Positions 34,701-46,869 of a DNA stretch of 64,000 nucleotides are shown here, piece after piece. Origin of the DNA: Brachionus manjavacas. Lineage: Eukaryota > Rotifera > Eurotatoria > Ploima > Brachionidae. The notes below the pieces were generated by a model, which saw only the letters and a list, made by a program, of their open reading frames with translations, did not search any database and was not told the origin of the DNA. The DNA is taken from NCBI GenBank assembly GCA_019054805.1, contig JAHQIY010000007.1, positions 5,709,501 to 5,773,500 of the forward strand, written 5' to 3'. The position numbers were made by a program, and so were the translations under genes. Each line of letters begins with the position of its first letter. Positions within the stretch are counted from its first letter, which is position 1.

Positions 34701-36761
34701 TAGTAGTACTAATAAATTGCTGCGTGGAAACCCACAAGCTGGAGCGTAGGCCAGAGGCCCAAAAACACGCCCAACTGTAGCAGCCAGAGTACCTGTAATG
34801 TTATGAGCCTCTGAGCCTGGGCATCATAACTTTTGAACCTGTCCTCTTAACCAATTTTCTCGACTGCCCTCAATAACCGTTCCAATAAATAAGATACCAA
34901 AAATAAAGACATATGAATAAAAAACAATGTATCTTGTGCTGATTTTTTTAGTGTGCTGATCATGAGTGATGAATACCATATTACTGCAGGTGTTCCTCAA
35001 GGCTCAATAATTATTCCATTACTATTTAGTTTATTTACTAATGATATACCTATTTGTTTATTTATTTATTTAAAAAATAATTTAGGAGTTGAGCTCCAGG
35101 GCAGTTTCGAGCGGTTTAATACCTCTTTTCAGCCCTCTTATTAGTAAATTTTATTAAAAAAGTTGAATGAATCTCTAGATAAGTTTTTTAACATTAAATT
35201 ATGAATTTGGTCAGGTCCTGATGCCGCTTCATTTTTCAATCTTTTTAAAGCCATAATTAATTCATTTATGCAAATTGGATCATTAAAATTACACTGATTA
35301 TTGTTTCTAAAGAAATCAGAAAAATCTTAATTTTAAAATTTTTTTTTTCTTAAAAATGGAAAAAGATTAAGAAGGTAGAGTCCCGAAAGCGTGGAAAACA
35401 TCTTACATTACTATGATTCAAAAAAAGGCCTCTAGTTTACACGATCCTTTAAATTATAGACCAATTAGTATAACGAGTTGTTTAGGAAAGCTACTGGAAC
35501 GCATAGTATATTCAAGATTATACAATTTTTTAGAGCAAAATTCACTCCTTATCCAGGAGCAATCTGGATTTAGGAAACACCGGCGAACAGCAGATAATCT
35601 TTTCTTCTTAATTCAAAAAATTGTGGAATCATTTAATAGAAAAAAAGAGTTTGCGGCCTTTTTTTGATATTTCTAAAGCCTTTGATAGGGTTTGGCATGA
35701 AGGTTTACTTTTTAAATTGATTAAAATAAATCCACCTCATTACTTGACTAACTGGATAAAATCCTTTTTAGACTCTAGGACATTTAAGGTAAATGTGAAT
35801 GACCATTTGAGCGAAGAATATCAAATAACTGCAGGTGTTCCTCAAGGCTCAGTAATTAGTCCTCTTTTATTTAGTAAATACATTAATGACATCCCTAAAA
35901 GAAACAAAACAAATAATGAATACTCTCTGCTTTTTGCAGATGATCTGAGTTACATTCTTCATTTATAACAAAAAAGGGAACCTAGAAAATAAGATCAATA
36001 AATACCTCAACGAATTAGAACAATGGCTTATTAAGTGGAAAATGAAGATATCGGTTGAAAAGTCGTGTTCATTAGTCTTTTCTAGGTACAAAAAAGAGAG
36101 TGATAATCTTAACTTAAAAATTTATGGAAACAGAATAGAGAGACAAAAAGAAATCAAGTTTCTTGGTATTAAATTTGATTCTAAATTAAACTTTAATATA
36201 CTGGTAGATGAAATTAAAGAGCGCTGCAATAAAAGGCTAAATATTATTAAGATATTGTCAAACAAAAAATGGGGTCTTAATCAGAACACACTAGGAAATC
36301 TATATAAATCTTTAGTCGGATCAATTTTAGACTATTCTTTTCCTTGCTTGAATTCATTTTCAGAAAATAATATCAAAAAACTACAAGCAATTCAGAATAC
36401 AGCAGTCAGATCTATTCTTAAGTTAAAATATGATACTCCCTCCAACATCGTACATCATGAGGCTTTTAATAAACTAAAATTACTAACAGTCTCGAATCGG
36501 CTTTTTGAATTGAGTGAGAGATATGTTGGGGCAGGACTGAGTCATTCTATTCCATTGGTTGTAAGACTGGTGAAGGAATACAAAGAAGGTTTCGAATCAA
36601 GATATATTGACTACCCAACTCCATTGTGTAATTGCTACCTTACTATTTCTTCTTTTTTTCCTGAAACTTGAACTATTTAAACATGAGCCACATGTAACAA
36701 TCTTTTCCAATTTTATATATTCTTAATTTTCATTTATTTAGCTTATTTACATTTTTTTAAT

Positions 36762-36801
<40 letters not shown>

Positions 36802-39800
36802 CTTATTTTATTAACTTTAATTTTATTTTTATTTTATTTTATTTCATTTTTATTTTATTTTTTTAATTTTTAACTTATTCTGAAGGAGCTCTAGCTCGGT
36901 ACAGAAAACAAATAAATAAATAAATAAATAAAGTTTATTGCTTCGTTAGATAATAAATATTTTGATTATTTCCTGTTAATTTATTTTTCTTGTCCGTAGA
37001 TTTTTATTGATTTGCCGTCAAATTATTTACTATATAATGAAAAAAATTTACCTGTCCGTCAACTATACCTGGCAATAAATTAACGGACAATTGGCCGTTA
37101 AGCCCCAAGAAAGGAAATCTAGAAAACAAGATAGGCAAATACTTGGTCGAATCAGAAAAATGGCTCTTCGAAGTGGAAGATGAAAAAATCTGCTGAAAAG
37201 TCTGGCTTCATTGTCTTCGCAAGACATTATAAAATAAATATCGACTTGAATTTTAAGATATATGAAAATAAAATTGAGAGTCAAAAGGAAATCAAGTTCT
37301 TAGGTATAAAATTTGACTCAAAATAATTCTTTGGTTGATGCAATAAAACAACGTTGTAGTTCACGGTCAAACCTTAATAAAAATATTGTCAAACAAAAAA
37401 TGGGGTCTAAACCATTGCATACAAGGAAAACTTTTAAATCTTTTATAGGATTGCGCCATTCTGTTCCATTGATTGTCAGGCTTGATGAATATAAGGCAGG
37501 TTTAGGATCATGATATGTCGAAAACCCGACTCGATGGTGTAATTGATAATTTTTAACTATTTTTTTTTTCATTCCAAAGGAGCTCGGCAAAATAAAAAAA
37601 TAAATAAAAAATTATGTTTAATAAGTTCTATTCATTTTCCTTATGCTACATTGAGGTTTACGCTATAAAGAGGTTGGACTGTAAAGGAAAATATACTAAA
37701 AATATGCCTTAATTTTATTTATTTTTTTATTTTCAAAAGTCATAGTCAAAGACTTTTATTTATTTAAAAAAAAAAAAGTCCAACACTCGCTTGGCTTGCA
37801 TAATAATCACCTGGGACCTTATCATTTCTTTGAACGGAAGAAATTTTATTTGCCCCTTCACATCACAAGGGACGTGATCTTCCGTTCCTGAATAATTACT
37901 CTCCAACGAAAAATAGGAAGATTTATTTAAATAATTTTTAAAAACTGAGAAAAAATTGACTTTGGAATCTCGGAACGTCGAGTCATCAAGATTATGACAA
38001 TTATTTTAAAATACTTTAAGAATTTTTCTAGTCATTATACTCATCGTGAAAAAAAAATAAAAGTCTTTGACTCGGACTTTTGAGAAAAAAAAAGTCCGGA
38101 CTTGGACTTGACTTGAGACTTGTGACTTTTAAGCAACTCTGCTAAAAATATGCCTTAATTAAGAATATTAAAATTTAAATTATAATGCAAATAATTATAA
38201 TGATATCATGACCACGCAATAAATTTAACAAATTTTAAATTTCTTTAAAGAAAAATAAATACTTTAAAATTGTTTTCATGATATCCAAGGCCGGATCATC
38301 GGATATAGCAACTTTGCTTCCCGATTTAAGCATACTAGTAGTCATTAAAATATTCGATTTTGATTTTGTAATAACTGATCGTTGATCCTGCTCAGGCGTC
38401 TCTGGAACCACCAAATTAGCTGTTTTACGTGTCTTGGATTTTTTGTCAGAGGTTTTTTTTTCCTCCTTATTAACTGGACTTTCAATTTTTTCCTTTTCAG
38501 CCTCTTCATTTTTTGCATCATTTTCACTCAACTTTTCGACCTTACTAAATCTTAGCGGTACTTGGGTCTCCTCTTTAAAGCACTTCAAGAATACTGCTCG
38601 ATCATAAATCTGTTTGTTAATTTTTTCAAAAAATTCTATTAAATCTCTGGGTGATACGTTCTTCTTATCCAAATTGGGATGCTTACAAGCGTCGATCCAA
38701 ACATCAAACTCCTCAATTAAACTGTTCAATTCTTTGGCCGATGCATTTGATTCATTGACACTAGATTTTATTTTTATCTGTGTATTATTAAGCCACCTAC
38801 CGATCTTTTCAATGAATTGTAAATCAATGAGATTGTACTTGAATTTCTCTTGAAACTGAGTCATAACTTTAATTGCCTCGTCAAGATGTTTTTTTTCCAA
38901 CTTTTCCATTTCTTTGAGCATACTAGTCTCGTTATTGTCGATTAAAAGGGCCATTTTTTCCAATTTTCTCTTGTGTAAATCGATTTCTTCTGCACTAAAG
39001 TTTCCACCATCGGAAAAAACATTGAATGAGAATCTAAATTTAGCGTTTGAGTTTCTCAGGAATGATAAAGTGTCATCAAATTTAGCCCTAAAATTTCTCA
39101 ATGTTGTTTTAACATCGTCAATGTGACGATCTTTTTGCTTGTTCAGCTGGTCTTGAAGATTGGTCAAGCGCAATGATTTGGTTGCGTTGTTAAAAGCGAT
39201 CTCTAGATTCAAGACAGCTGACTTGTTCTGATTTGCCTTGTCAATAAGACTCTGCTGAAGAGATAGAAATTGCTTTTGCATGTTGTCTATTGCTTCTTGG
39301 ACACCAGCACAGTGACGTTCAACTCTTTCTTCGTGCATTATTAGTTCGGCTTAAATATTTAATTGATAATTTAATTGAAAACTAATAAAAGAAAATTTTC
39401 GTCTGTTAATGGTCTTCGTTCAGATGCCCAAACATATCTTATTTCAAAAATTAAGAGTCAAATTATTAAATTAAATAATTTTCTTTCCTATTTTTAAATA
39501 CTAAAAAATTGTTTTTAATAAGTCCCAATAATCTTTTTTTTAATTTTTATTTAAACCGAAAAAATTGTCCAATTTAAAAAAATCAGATTTGGTTTAAATT
39601 TGAAAAAAATAAACGTCAACTTTTACTATTACTTTTATCAAGCTCATCATCACCGACTATAAAAAAAAAAACTTTTTTTAATTAAAAGTGATTTAAAGTT
39701 TAAATTTAAAATTTAATTAAAGTAATTAAAATGGAAAAGTCTTTTATATTATTGTAAATAGCTACCATAGTAGGACTAAATTTTATTCTCGCTACGCAGG

Positions 39801-39820
39801 CCTATTGCTGTAGCTTATTA

Positions 39821-39851
<31 letters not shown>

Positions 39852-42800
39852 CTTTGGCTGATGAATTTAAAATTTTTTTTTAATTTATTAATAAATTAAT
39901 TGATAAAATATTTGGACTTCCAGAATTAAAAGTAAAATTAAAATCTGATTTTTCTTTTTGACTCTTTTCCAAAATAGTTAAGGTTTTTACCAATACACTT
40001 ACACATACCCGAAGTACATGTAATTATCATATTTTTCGGGTTTTTGAAAAAGAGAAATTTTGAATATTTGTAAATAAACATCGACATTTTCTTTGCATCC
40101 ATCATGGGCGTTAAAAGAATCTGAATTTCAATTCATACCTTTTTAATGAATTTAAAACGATTTTTATTAATTAAAATGCTTGTTAAATTAAGATTTACTT
40201 TACTTAAAGAAGATTTTTTTCATTGTATACTTTAGTAATTAAAAATAAGAATCATCATCCGAAAAACTAATTAAAGAGCTTATACTTTTATTTATAAATT
40301 TACTCTATCATAAATAAATAAATAAAATATTTTTCAATGTAAAAATACTTAAATTTAACTCAAAAAAAAATTTAAATACTTTAAAAAGCTTTAAAAAGTT
40401 TATTTTAAAGTGACGATTAAAATCTTTACTAGAAAATTTTTTTTTTTTTTTCGCTAAATATTAAAAAAAAATCATCAATCATTAGCATCATACATAAAAA
40501 ATTAATTTCACAATAATGATAATAATAATACTAAGCTACAGTAAATTCTTAATTTACTGATTAGACTTTATTTTGTTGAATGCATTCCTTTCATCATCCT
40601 CTCATGTATCTAAGCAATGTCCTCAGTATTTTTAATGATATACAAATAATATTTCTTTCAAATAAATTCCTAAAATAATTCATCAAAATTTATTCTAGGA
40701 TTAAAGTTTTAAAAAATGGTTGAAAATATTAAAGGATTTGTATTCAAGGATAAATTTCCAAAAAAATTTAATAAATTATATAATAAATTAAAAAAATTTC
40801 AACAGAATGTTTTTATGTTTGTAAGAATAACCAGAATCTAAAAAAAAAACTAGAATAAAATGACTTAAATTACCTGCACGCACGTTGTGTACATCCATTT
40901 CAACACGCTTGATTCTTGGCTCATGCAAATGAATCCTTAGTTCAAGTTCTTTGTCGATTTCGGCACTTTTTGCTGCAACTATGCTGTTAGATCTTAAATT
41001 GGCTTCATCTATCCAATTTTCCAAGTGATTTAAAAAATTCATGCGAATAGAGTTTTTTATCTCCTTAAAAGTTTCCAATGGAATAAATGAATTTTTCAAG
41101 TAATTTTTGTTTCTTATATCATTTAAAAAATCTTGTTTTGTGTTTGGTATCAACTCATCCAAATTGAGAATATCATCTTCTGCCAAGTCGTCCTCAGGAG
41201 AGGTAGAAGAACGCATCATAATATAAAATTTGTTTCCTCTTTCCGTGCTTAAAACCTCTTTCAAAATGCTCCTGAATGTTTCTTGTTCATTTTGATCTTT
41301 AGATATTTCTTGTTGGACCGAGGCGTCTAATTCTTTGGTTATTGAAAAAAATTTGTACAAAGCTTCTTCATATTTGTCAAGCTCATCTTTTACCATTATG
41401 GGATACTGTTTGAGCAATTCCATTTGAGAGTCACGAAATGAAAAATAGCCATTTTTGATAACATCTAATTGTTGAGAAACACTTAAAAGTAGTTTCTTTA
41501 AATCTTTCTCGTTTGATGACTCGCGCATTTGATCCAATATCGAATCTAGTTTTTCCTCCTTTTTCTGGTTTTCGTTATCATGGTCACGGCGACAGTCTTG
41601 AAGCAGTTCTTGCAGGGCACGTTCTTTCTTTACCAAACCTATTTCGTGTAAATCCCAAATATGGCATACGCCTTGTAGATATTTAAATAGAGAATTGAGT
41701 TCTTTATTTAATATTTGGTTAATTTCTTCCAAATCAATCTAAAAGAAAATTTTAATTTATTTAATTTTATTTTTTAATTACATCTATTTTTTGGATGTAT
41801 TCTTCGATTTGTTTTTGTTTTCTGCTCCAAATAGGAAGAAGTCTTTGTTCAAGTATTCCTTTTGAATTTGTTTCATCAATTATTTGTTTTTCAATTAGTG
41901 TTTTCTAAATAAAAAAGTAATATTAAATTGAGTAAAAAAAATTTGCATTTATTTTATTTATAAGCGATAAATTTAAACTTATTCCAATGAAGGTATCTAT
42001 TTTACTTCTTCAATTATTGTGAAGTAAATTATAAATATTTTATTAAATTTATAAAATTTTTTCTTTATTTTGAATTTTTTTATGTCGAAAAGATTTTGAT
42101 TTGTGAGTTATTGTAAGAACGATTTAAAAAAATTGCAGAATAAAGTTTTTTATGAGCATATTTTTTATCTTATTGATAATTTTCTTTTAAATTGATTAAA
42201 ATTAAATATCAGTTTTAAAAACAATTTTGAATTTTTTCTCAAATAATTTTTTTTTTTATGGACATTTTTTAAATGATTTAGGATTTTTTAAATTATTTTA
42301 TAAAAAATACATTTTCAAAAAAAAATCTAATTTTTTTGATAATTACAAAATATTTTAAAAAAATTCAAAATTTTAAATTTTCTCTCATTATTAAAATATT
42401 TTACTTTTAAAGAATAAATTGAAAAAGGCTCAGTAAGATAATTGAATATTCAAATTATTCAAAATTAGATTAACTCACCAAAGATTCTTCCATTTTAGAA
42501 ATAATAATCTGATTTGATTCCTCGAAATTCATCTGTAATTTGTTCACGTAATTAGTATTGATATGTTCCAAACGAATGGTATTAAGACGAAAAGTCTCAA
42601 ACCATTTGTAAACAGCTGACTTGGTTGATTCGGGTGGTCTCAGAATTTTGAGCGTATCGATTAGCTCAAATCTTATCTGGTTTATATTTTTCTGTTCGTT
42701 TTGTAGCTCTTGTTCAAAATTTTTTTCCCGTTCCGGATTAAGCATGTTCATGTTGTCAACGAAAGTTTCTAAATTTTCAATTTCATTTTTCAATGCATGC

Positions 42801-45800
42801 GAACGCCACTCGGTAAATTTAGCTTCAATTGAATCCATTTGATGGCGTTCTCTGTCAATGTCCTCTGTTATTAACTTAGAATAAAGTTGAGCGTAACATG
42901 TTTTGTTGGTAATGATTTGACTATTCAATTGCTGAATTTCCGTGTCCAAGAGACGCTCAATATTTGGCTTTGGTAAAAAACTAATTTTGAATAGCTGTTC
43001 AGCATATTGATTGAAAATCTTGCGTATCTTTAAATTCAAATTCAAATTAATAACTTAAAGACAAAGAAAAGACAACAGCAACAGGCTACTTGAAATTTTT
43101 AAAAATTTATATTCAAATTCAATTTTTTATAAATATGAAAATTTTAAAATACTAAGGAATTTACTATGTAATATTTACAAAAATACCAAAAATATTGAAA
43201 ATTTATCTTAATTGACGTAGAATAAAGTAAGTTAATAGAATAATCACTCTCAAAAATTATCATTAAAATAGGGTTTTTATGTTATTTTTGATTTTATTTT
43301 TTATTGCAAATCTCTGCAAAAATTTTTTTTAGAGAAAAAAAAAAAAAAAGAGTTTTTTTATTTAAAAAAATGATGTGATATTTTTGGCACACAGTGCTAT
43401 TGGCTATGACAACTCTCCTTCTATTTTAATAAATATAATTCCAAGATTTTTATCTGAGTTATGCAGTCTTTTTTTATTTTTTAAAATTTTATTAAGAATA
43501 ATAATTTTTTCAATACACCCTTAAAATCTAACATGCACACTCACTTCTAAATCACCCCTAAATCACTGTTCTGCACATTCAGAAAAAAATTTTCAAACCG
43601 GAAAAAAATTAACTTAATTTTACACTGTTTGAAGGTCTAATTAACTCACTTTAAAAATTTTAAAAAATTTAAAATTTTAAGCCTTATTTTTGTTAAAAAA
43701 AAAACAACCAAAAAAAGTTTTTTGAAATATATTTTGAAAGATTGAAATGAATCATATTCAATATATACTCAGGCCAAGAAATTCTTCAAAATTCTTCAAA
43801 AGCTTAGAATATTGAATTTAATAAACTGAAATTAATTGCATAACTAAAATTTGATTTTTTTATCAATTTTATTAAGCAATTAAAAGTCTGTATAACAAAA
43901 CATAAAAAAGTGTTAAAAATTTTTCAATGAAATTGTTCTGGATTTACTAAAAATTACCAAAAAAGGTTTGTAGAATAGTGTTAAGGGTGTTTTTAAGTTA
44001 AGTGTGTTTGTTAGGTTTTTAGGATGTGCTGAAACAATTTTTAAGTGTATTAGAAAGATTTTTGCATGTGCTGGTTAGATAGACCCATTATCTAATATAG
44101 TTTTCCTTGTATCAAAATCTGTGAGGAGCAAAAATAGCAATTGACATATTCTGGTTTTTAATTTCAAAGTACTTATTAACACCCTATGAATTTCCTTGAA
44201 CTAAATATGTCCGTAAAATATAAATTTGAATGTCTTTGTGAAAGCAAAGACATTCTTTTTTTATATCTTTTAATTTAAAGAAAAAAAGATCAAAAAATAG
44301 TAAACAAGTGCAATTTGACAAAAGGCAAAAAAAAAGTTCAAAAAAAGTTTTTCACGCTTTGATCTTAAAAATTAAGTATTTAATTTAATAATTTTAATTT
44401 TTAACTAAACAATTTTTAATTTCAATATTTTTAAAAAAGTAAGAATTAAATCCCATTTACTGAAATCTTTATCCCAATCTTTGTGTTTAAGATACCACAG
44501 AAAAAATTTATATATTAAATACTATGTTTGATATTGAAGCCTCAATAATCGAAACCAGAGTTGCTCATAAGCCATAAAGTCCAAGTCACTTGACTTGTAA
44601 TTTTTTTTTGACTTTGATAAAAATCAAGTCATTTTTAAGCTAAAATTATTAATTTATTTTTCACATTCCCATCTAGTCATGATCGCGTTCAAATGAATTT
44701 TTTGCCGTTCCAGGTATTTATTATTTCAACTACGTTTAACTCAAAGCAGAGTTGGTCAAAAGGCAAGCTTTAAGTCAAAAAAATAAAATTTAAAGTCAGA
44801 GTTCAGACTTGACTTTGACTTCATGATTTTGACTTCTGATTCAAAATATTCCTTTTTTTTATATTCTTTTTAAAATTCAAATAAATTAAAAAAAAAAATA
44901 TGACTTAACTTGAAGAAATGAATTTTTTTCTGGCTTTTGTACCAATCTGACCAAAGAATAATTTTGGTGCATCTAATAAACATTGTCTCGCCTATCTTTA
45001 AAATTTTTTTACCCTAAGCTTTAGACCTTTTAATTAATTAATTTAATTTTGAAATTTTAATATGTTTATGCCTTAAGAACAGCAGTCGATGCATAAAATA
45101 AAGTTTTTTTAAAGGCTATTCAAAGATAAATAGATTAGAAAAATAAAAATACATTTTCAACTCTCTGATTTTCCAATGCGATATAACTTTGGTCCATCTC
45201 ATCAATAAAGCTCTTTCTGACTTCAGTTTGTTCTATCAATTTATTCCGAAGTTGTTCAAAATGCTCATAAGATCCGTTCAAGAAAATCTTTTGAATTTTT
45301 CTAAATTTTTTAAATTAAAAAAATTAAATTAAATATTTACGTTATCTGAATTCAAAATTTTGAGTATTTCTTCAATTTCTTTATCGTTTGAAGACAATTT
45401 ATTTAACAGCTCAGCTCCAACAGTCTTTATTTCAGGTTCCAAATTTAAATTAACAATGGCTATTTCGTGGACCATGTCTTCCCATGTTTCGTTATGTCTT
45501 TGGAAAGTTAATTTTTTTTACAAATTTTTTTTTGTTAAATACTTTTTTTTTCTGGACGCTTCAATTCTGGCTTCAACATCACTTGTTTTCCCACTTGATA
45601 AAACAGTGTCAGGTAGTTCAAATACACTTTCTTTTTCCTTTTCTTTCAAAACTTTTGACGGCTCGATTTTTTCCTTATCGGACTGATACTTGACATAAAT
45701 AGGATTTTGAACAAGCGATTCATTTGGATTTGAATTGATCCACTGGGCCTCTTCTTTGGTCAAGATGCCATTGCCGCGTTCAGATCTAGTCTGTTTTACT

Positions 45801-46003
45801 AGTGGTATACTTTTATCCGTAAGCTTTACTTGTGGTGGATTTTCTTGAAATTTCGTTTTGACATTTTGCAGTGCATCGGTTAATTGAACCTGAGCTTCGA
45901 ACAATTGTCGATAAACTTTTCCACTCGGTACCAAGCGAGGGTCGAATTTCTTTTTATTTAACTTTGGTTCAGCTAATTGCTTTCCTAGTGCGCTTGTACT
46001 CAT
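31701..46003 (-). CDS. CCDC180: CCDC180-like coiled-coil protein (DUF4455/DUF4456 type)
   Basis: Proposed exons (minus): 46003-45543, 45497-45341, 45287-45153, 43027-42479, 41904-41782, 41738-40874, 39349-38263, 33041-32892, 32835-31701. Every junction is GT-AG and every phase fits, giving 1553 residues with no internal stop. CCDC180 proteins are of similar length. The N-terminus (HNETWEDMVHEIAIVNLNLE) and the long helical middle (NIERLLDTEIQQLNSQI; MHEERVERHCAGVQEAIDNM) fit DUF4455. The last exon (TRDEMYAYYLTFGEHRN; IGRITNILREALEGILS) fits DUF4456. There is no signal peptide or membrane segment. A lysine/glutamate-rich, probably disordered segment lies in exon 7. The start is the first ATG of the open frame at 46003. 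CCDC180 is poorly characterised and usually linked to cilia or flagella. Intron 7 (5.2 kb) carries LINE copies and a SINE-like element; introns 3 and 6 carry other repeats. Confidence 0.88.
33042..34959. other. Intron 7 of the CCDC180-like gene, left part
   Basis: AT-rich, with a less AT-rich block at about 33570-34110 and another at 34720-34880 that may be old repeats. Short plus-strand open frames at 33675-33875 and 34388-34612 show no domain. An (AAT)n run lies at 34290-34310. No gene is supported. Confidence 0.4.
34960..35140 (+). mobile_element. Jockey-like LINE copy C, short RT fragment
   Basis: The plus strand reads SDEYHITAGVPQGSIIIPLL, then FTNDIP. The VPQGS block matches the same segment of copy D at 35810-35900. 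It is followed by an (ATTT)n stretch and unrelated sequence. Confidence 0.7.
35165..36930 (+). mobile_element. Jockey-like LINE copy D with inverted 5' end
   Basis: Plus strand from about 35365: RVPKAWKT-like start, [73 protein letters not shown], and a long C-terminal frame (36042-36671) with FLGIKFDSKL and KKLQAIQNTAVRSILKLKYD. The 3' UTR holds a long T run (about 36766-36800). The end is GCTCGGTACAGAAAACAAAT with more AAAT units. The first 160 bases (35165-35325) match the preceding part of the LINE but in the opposite direction. The frame breaks near 35665 and 35968. It lies antisense in an intron of the CCDC180-like gene. Confidence 0.9.
37085..37612 (+). mobile_element. Jockey-like LINE copy E, internally deleted
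   Basis: Plus-strand similarity to copy D begins at AAAGGAAATCTAGAAAACAA (37097 on), continues through KEIKFLGIKFDSK and NKKWG-like segments, skips the middle, and resumes at RHSVPLIVRL. It ends with AAGGAGCTCGGCAAAATAAA and an AAAT-rich tail. It contains at least two internal deletions and several stops. Confidence 0.75.
37696..38160 (-). mobile_element. SINE-like retroposon with 19-base target duplication
   Basis: CTAAAAATATGCCTTAATT occurs at 37696-37714 and exactly again at 38142-38160. The 427 bases between, read on the minus strand, start CAGAGTTGCTTAAAAGTCAC, contain several AAGTC/CAAGTC motifs and an internal hairpin (GAACGGAAGA at 37832-37841, TCTTCCGTTC at 37878-37887), and end in an A-rich tail made of AAATA-like units. 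A long duplication plus an A-rich tail is the signature of LINE-driven retroposition. Related sequence lies at 44556-44870. No pol III boxes were identified with confidence, and AAAGTC motifs near both ends leave a MITE possible. Confidence 0.6.
39765..39852 (+). mobile_element. CR1-like LINE 3' tail with (ATT)n end
   Basis: CCTATTGCTGTAGCTTATTA leads into a run of ATT units. The same GCTGTAGCTTA-plus-ATT ending occurs after the CR1-like coding relic at 51170-51790, so this is a very short 5'-truncated copy. Confidence 0.6.
40510..40548 (-). mobile_element. CR1-like LINE 3' tail, reverse orientation
   Basis: Read on the minus strand it is TTACTGTAGCTTAGTATTAT followed by ATT units, the same ending in the opposite direction. 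Confidence 0.5.
43028..45152. other. Intron 3 of the CCDC180-like gene
   Basis: About 2.1 kb and AT-rich. Apart from the SINE-like copies at 44556-44870 nothing was recognised. Confidence 0.5.
44556..44870 (+). mobile_element. SINE-like repeat, one or two copies related to 37715-38141
   Basis: CAGAGTTGCTCATAAGCC starts at 44556 and CAGAGTTGGTCAAAAGGC at 44747. Both are followed by AAGTC-type motifs (AAAGTCCAAGTC; AGACTTGACTTTGACTTC). The start matches that of the retroposon at 38141. The two may be a dimer or two truncated insertions. Confidence 0.5.
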
Positions 46004-46514
46004 AGTCAATAAACTTTGGCTAAAACGCTCAAGTTATAATAGAAAAAAATAATTATTTTAGATTAATTTTATTCTTTAAATGTGTATAATGGTAACCATG
46101 GCAGCATAAAATATTTTTTAATTAATTATTTATTTTCAACATTAGTTAATTAACTGAACTATTAGATTAGATAAAAATAAATTAAAAAAATTTTGAAAAG
46201 TTTGGACTGAATGCATGATGGTTCAATCCAAGGAAGATTGTTTTTTGATAAAATTTTTATGACAATAAATTTTTTTTTATGTACATTAGAAAAATGATTT
46301 ATCAAAAATTTATTTTTTGTTAGAAAAAAATATTTTTTTCATCACTAATTAAATTACTAAATTAATTGTGAGTTTCTTTTTAGCTTTTGCTCATTATGAT
46401 CAAATTAATCTTATTTAAATAAATTAAAACTGTTTGTATTAGCTTTTTTATTTAACTAAAAAGTGTTCTGTTTGAGGTTCAAGAAATTTCTGGAATAATA
46501 ATTTACGTAATTTC
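46004..46514. other. Upstream region of the CCDC180-like gene
   Basis: AT-rich. It should include the promoter of the minus-strand gene but no element can be named. Confidence 0.4.
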
Positions 46515-46665
46515 CCGGGTTATTTTTTATTTATATATTTTTTTCTGTACCGAACTAGAGCTGCTCACATGTGACACATGTTTACTTTATTAAATTTAAA
46601 TTTTTTTTTTTTCATTTCATTAAAAAAAAATGCTATTCAAATCGCTTTTGAAAGCTTTATTATAC
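46515..46665 (-). mobile_element. Jockey-like LINE 3' end fragment
   Basis: On the minus strand AAACATGTGTCACATG is followed by AGCTCTAGTTCGGTACAGAA and an A/T-rich tail. This is the 3' UTR and terminus of the LINE family seen at 36670-36930. Confidence 0.6.
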
Positions 46666-46869
46666 TTATTTATTATTCTTTTTCACATGGTAGATCTTAA
46701 TTTAGACAAAAAATAAAAAACATGACATGCATTTTTTTGACACGAAATCTTATTAAGAATTTATATTTTCGAATACTAAGCTAAACATCTAAATGGACTA
46801 TTTGGTTAATTTATTAGAAAAGTCAAATCTTTATCTACTTTAGTCTTCTAGATATATGTAACCTAAAGA

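Larger units (their letters stand above)
39350..40873. other. Intron 6 of the CCDC180-like gene
   Basis: AT-rich and about 1.5 kb. It contains two LINE 3' tails (listed separately) and otherwise no recognised content. Confidence 0.5.

Noticed and set aside
34720-34860. Less AT-rich block that might be a tRNA or small RNA gene
   Set aside because: No cloverleaf, anticodon arm or T-loop pattern could be made out; more likely an old repeat fragment.
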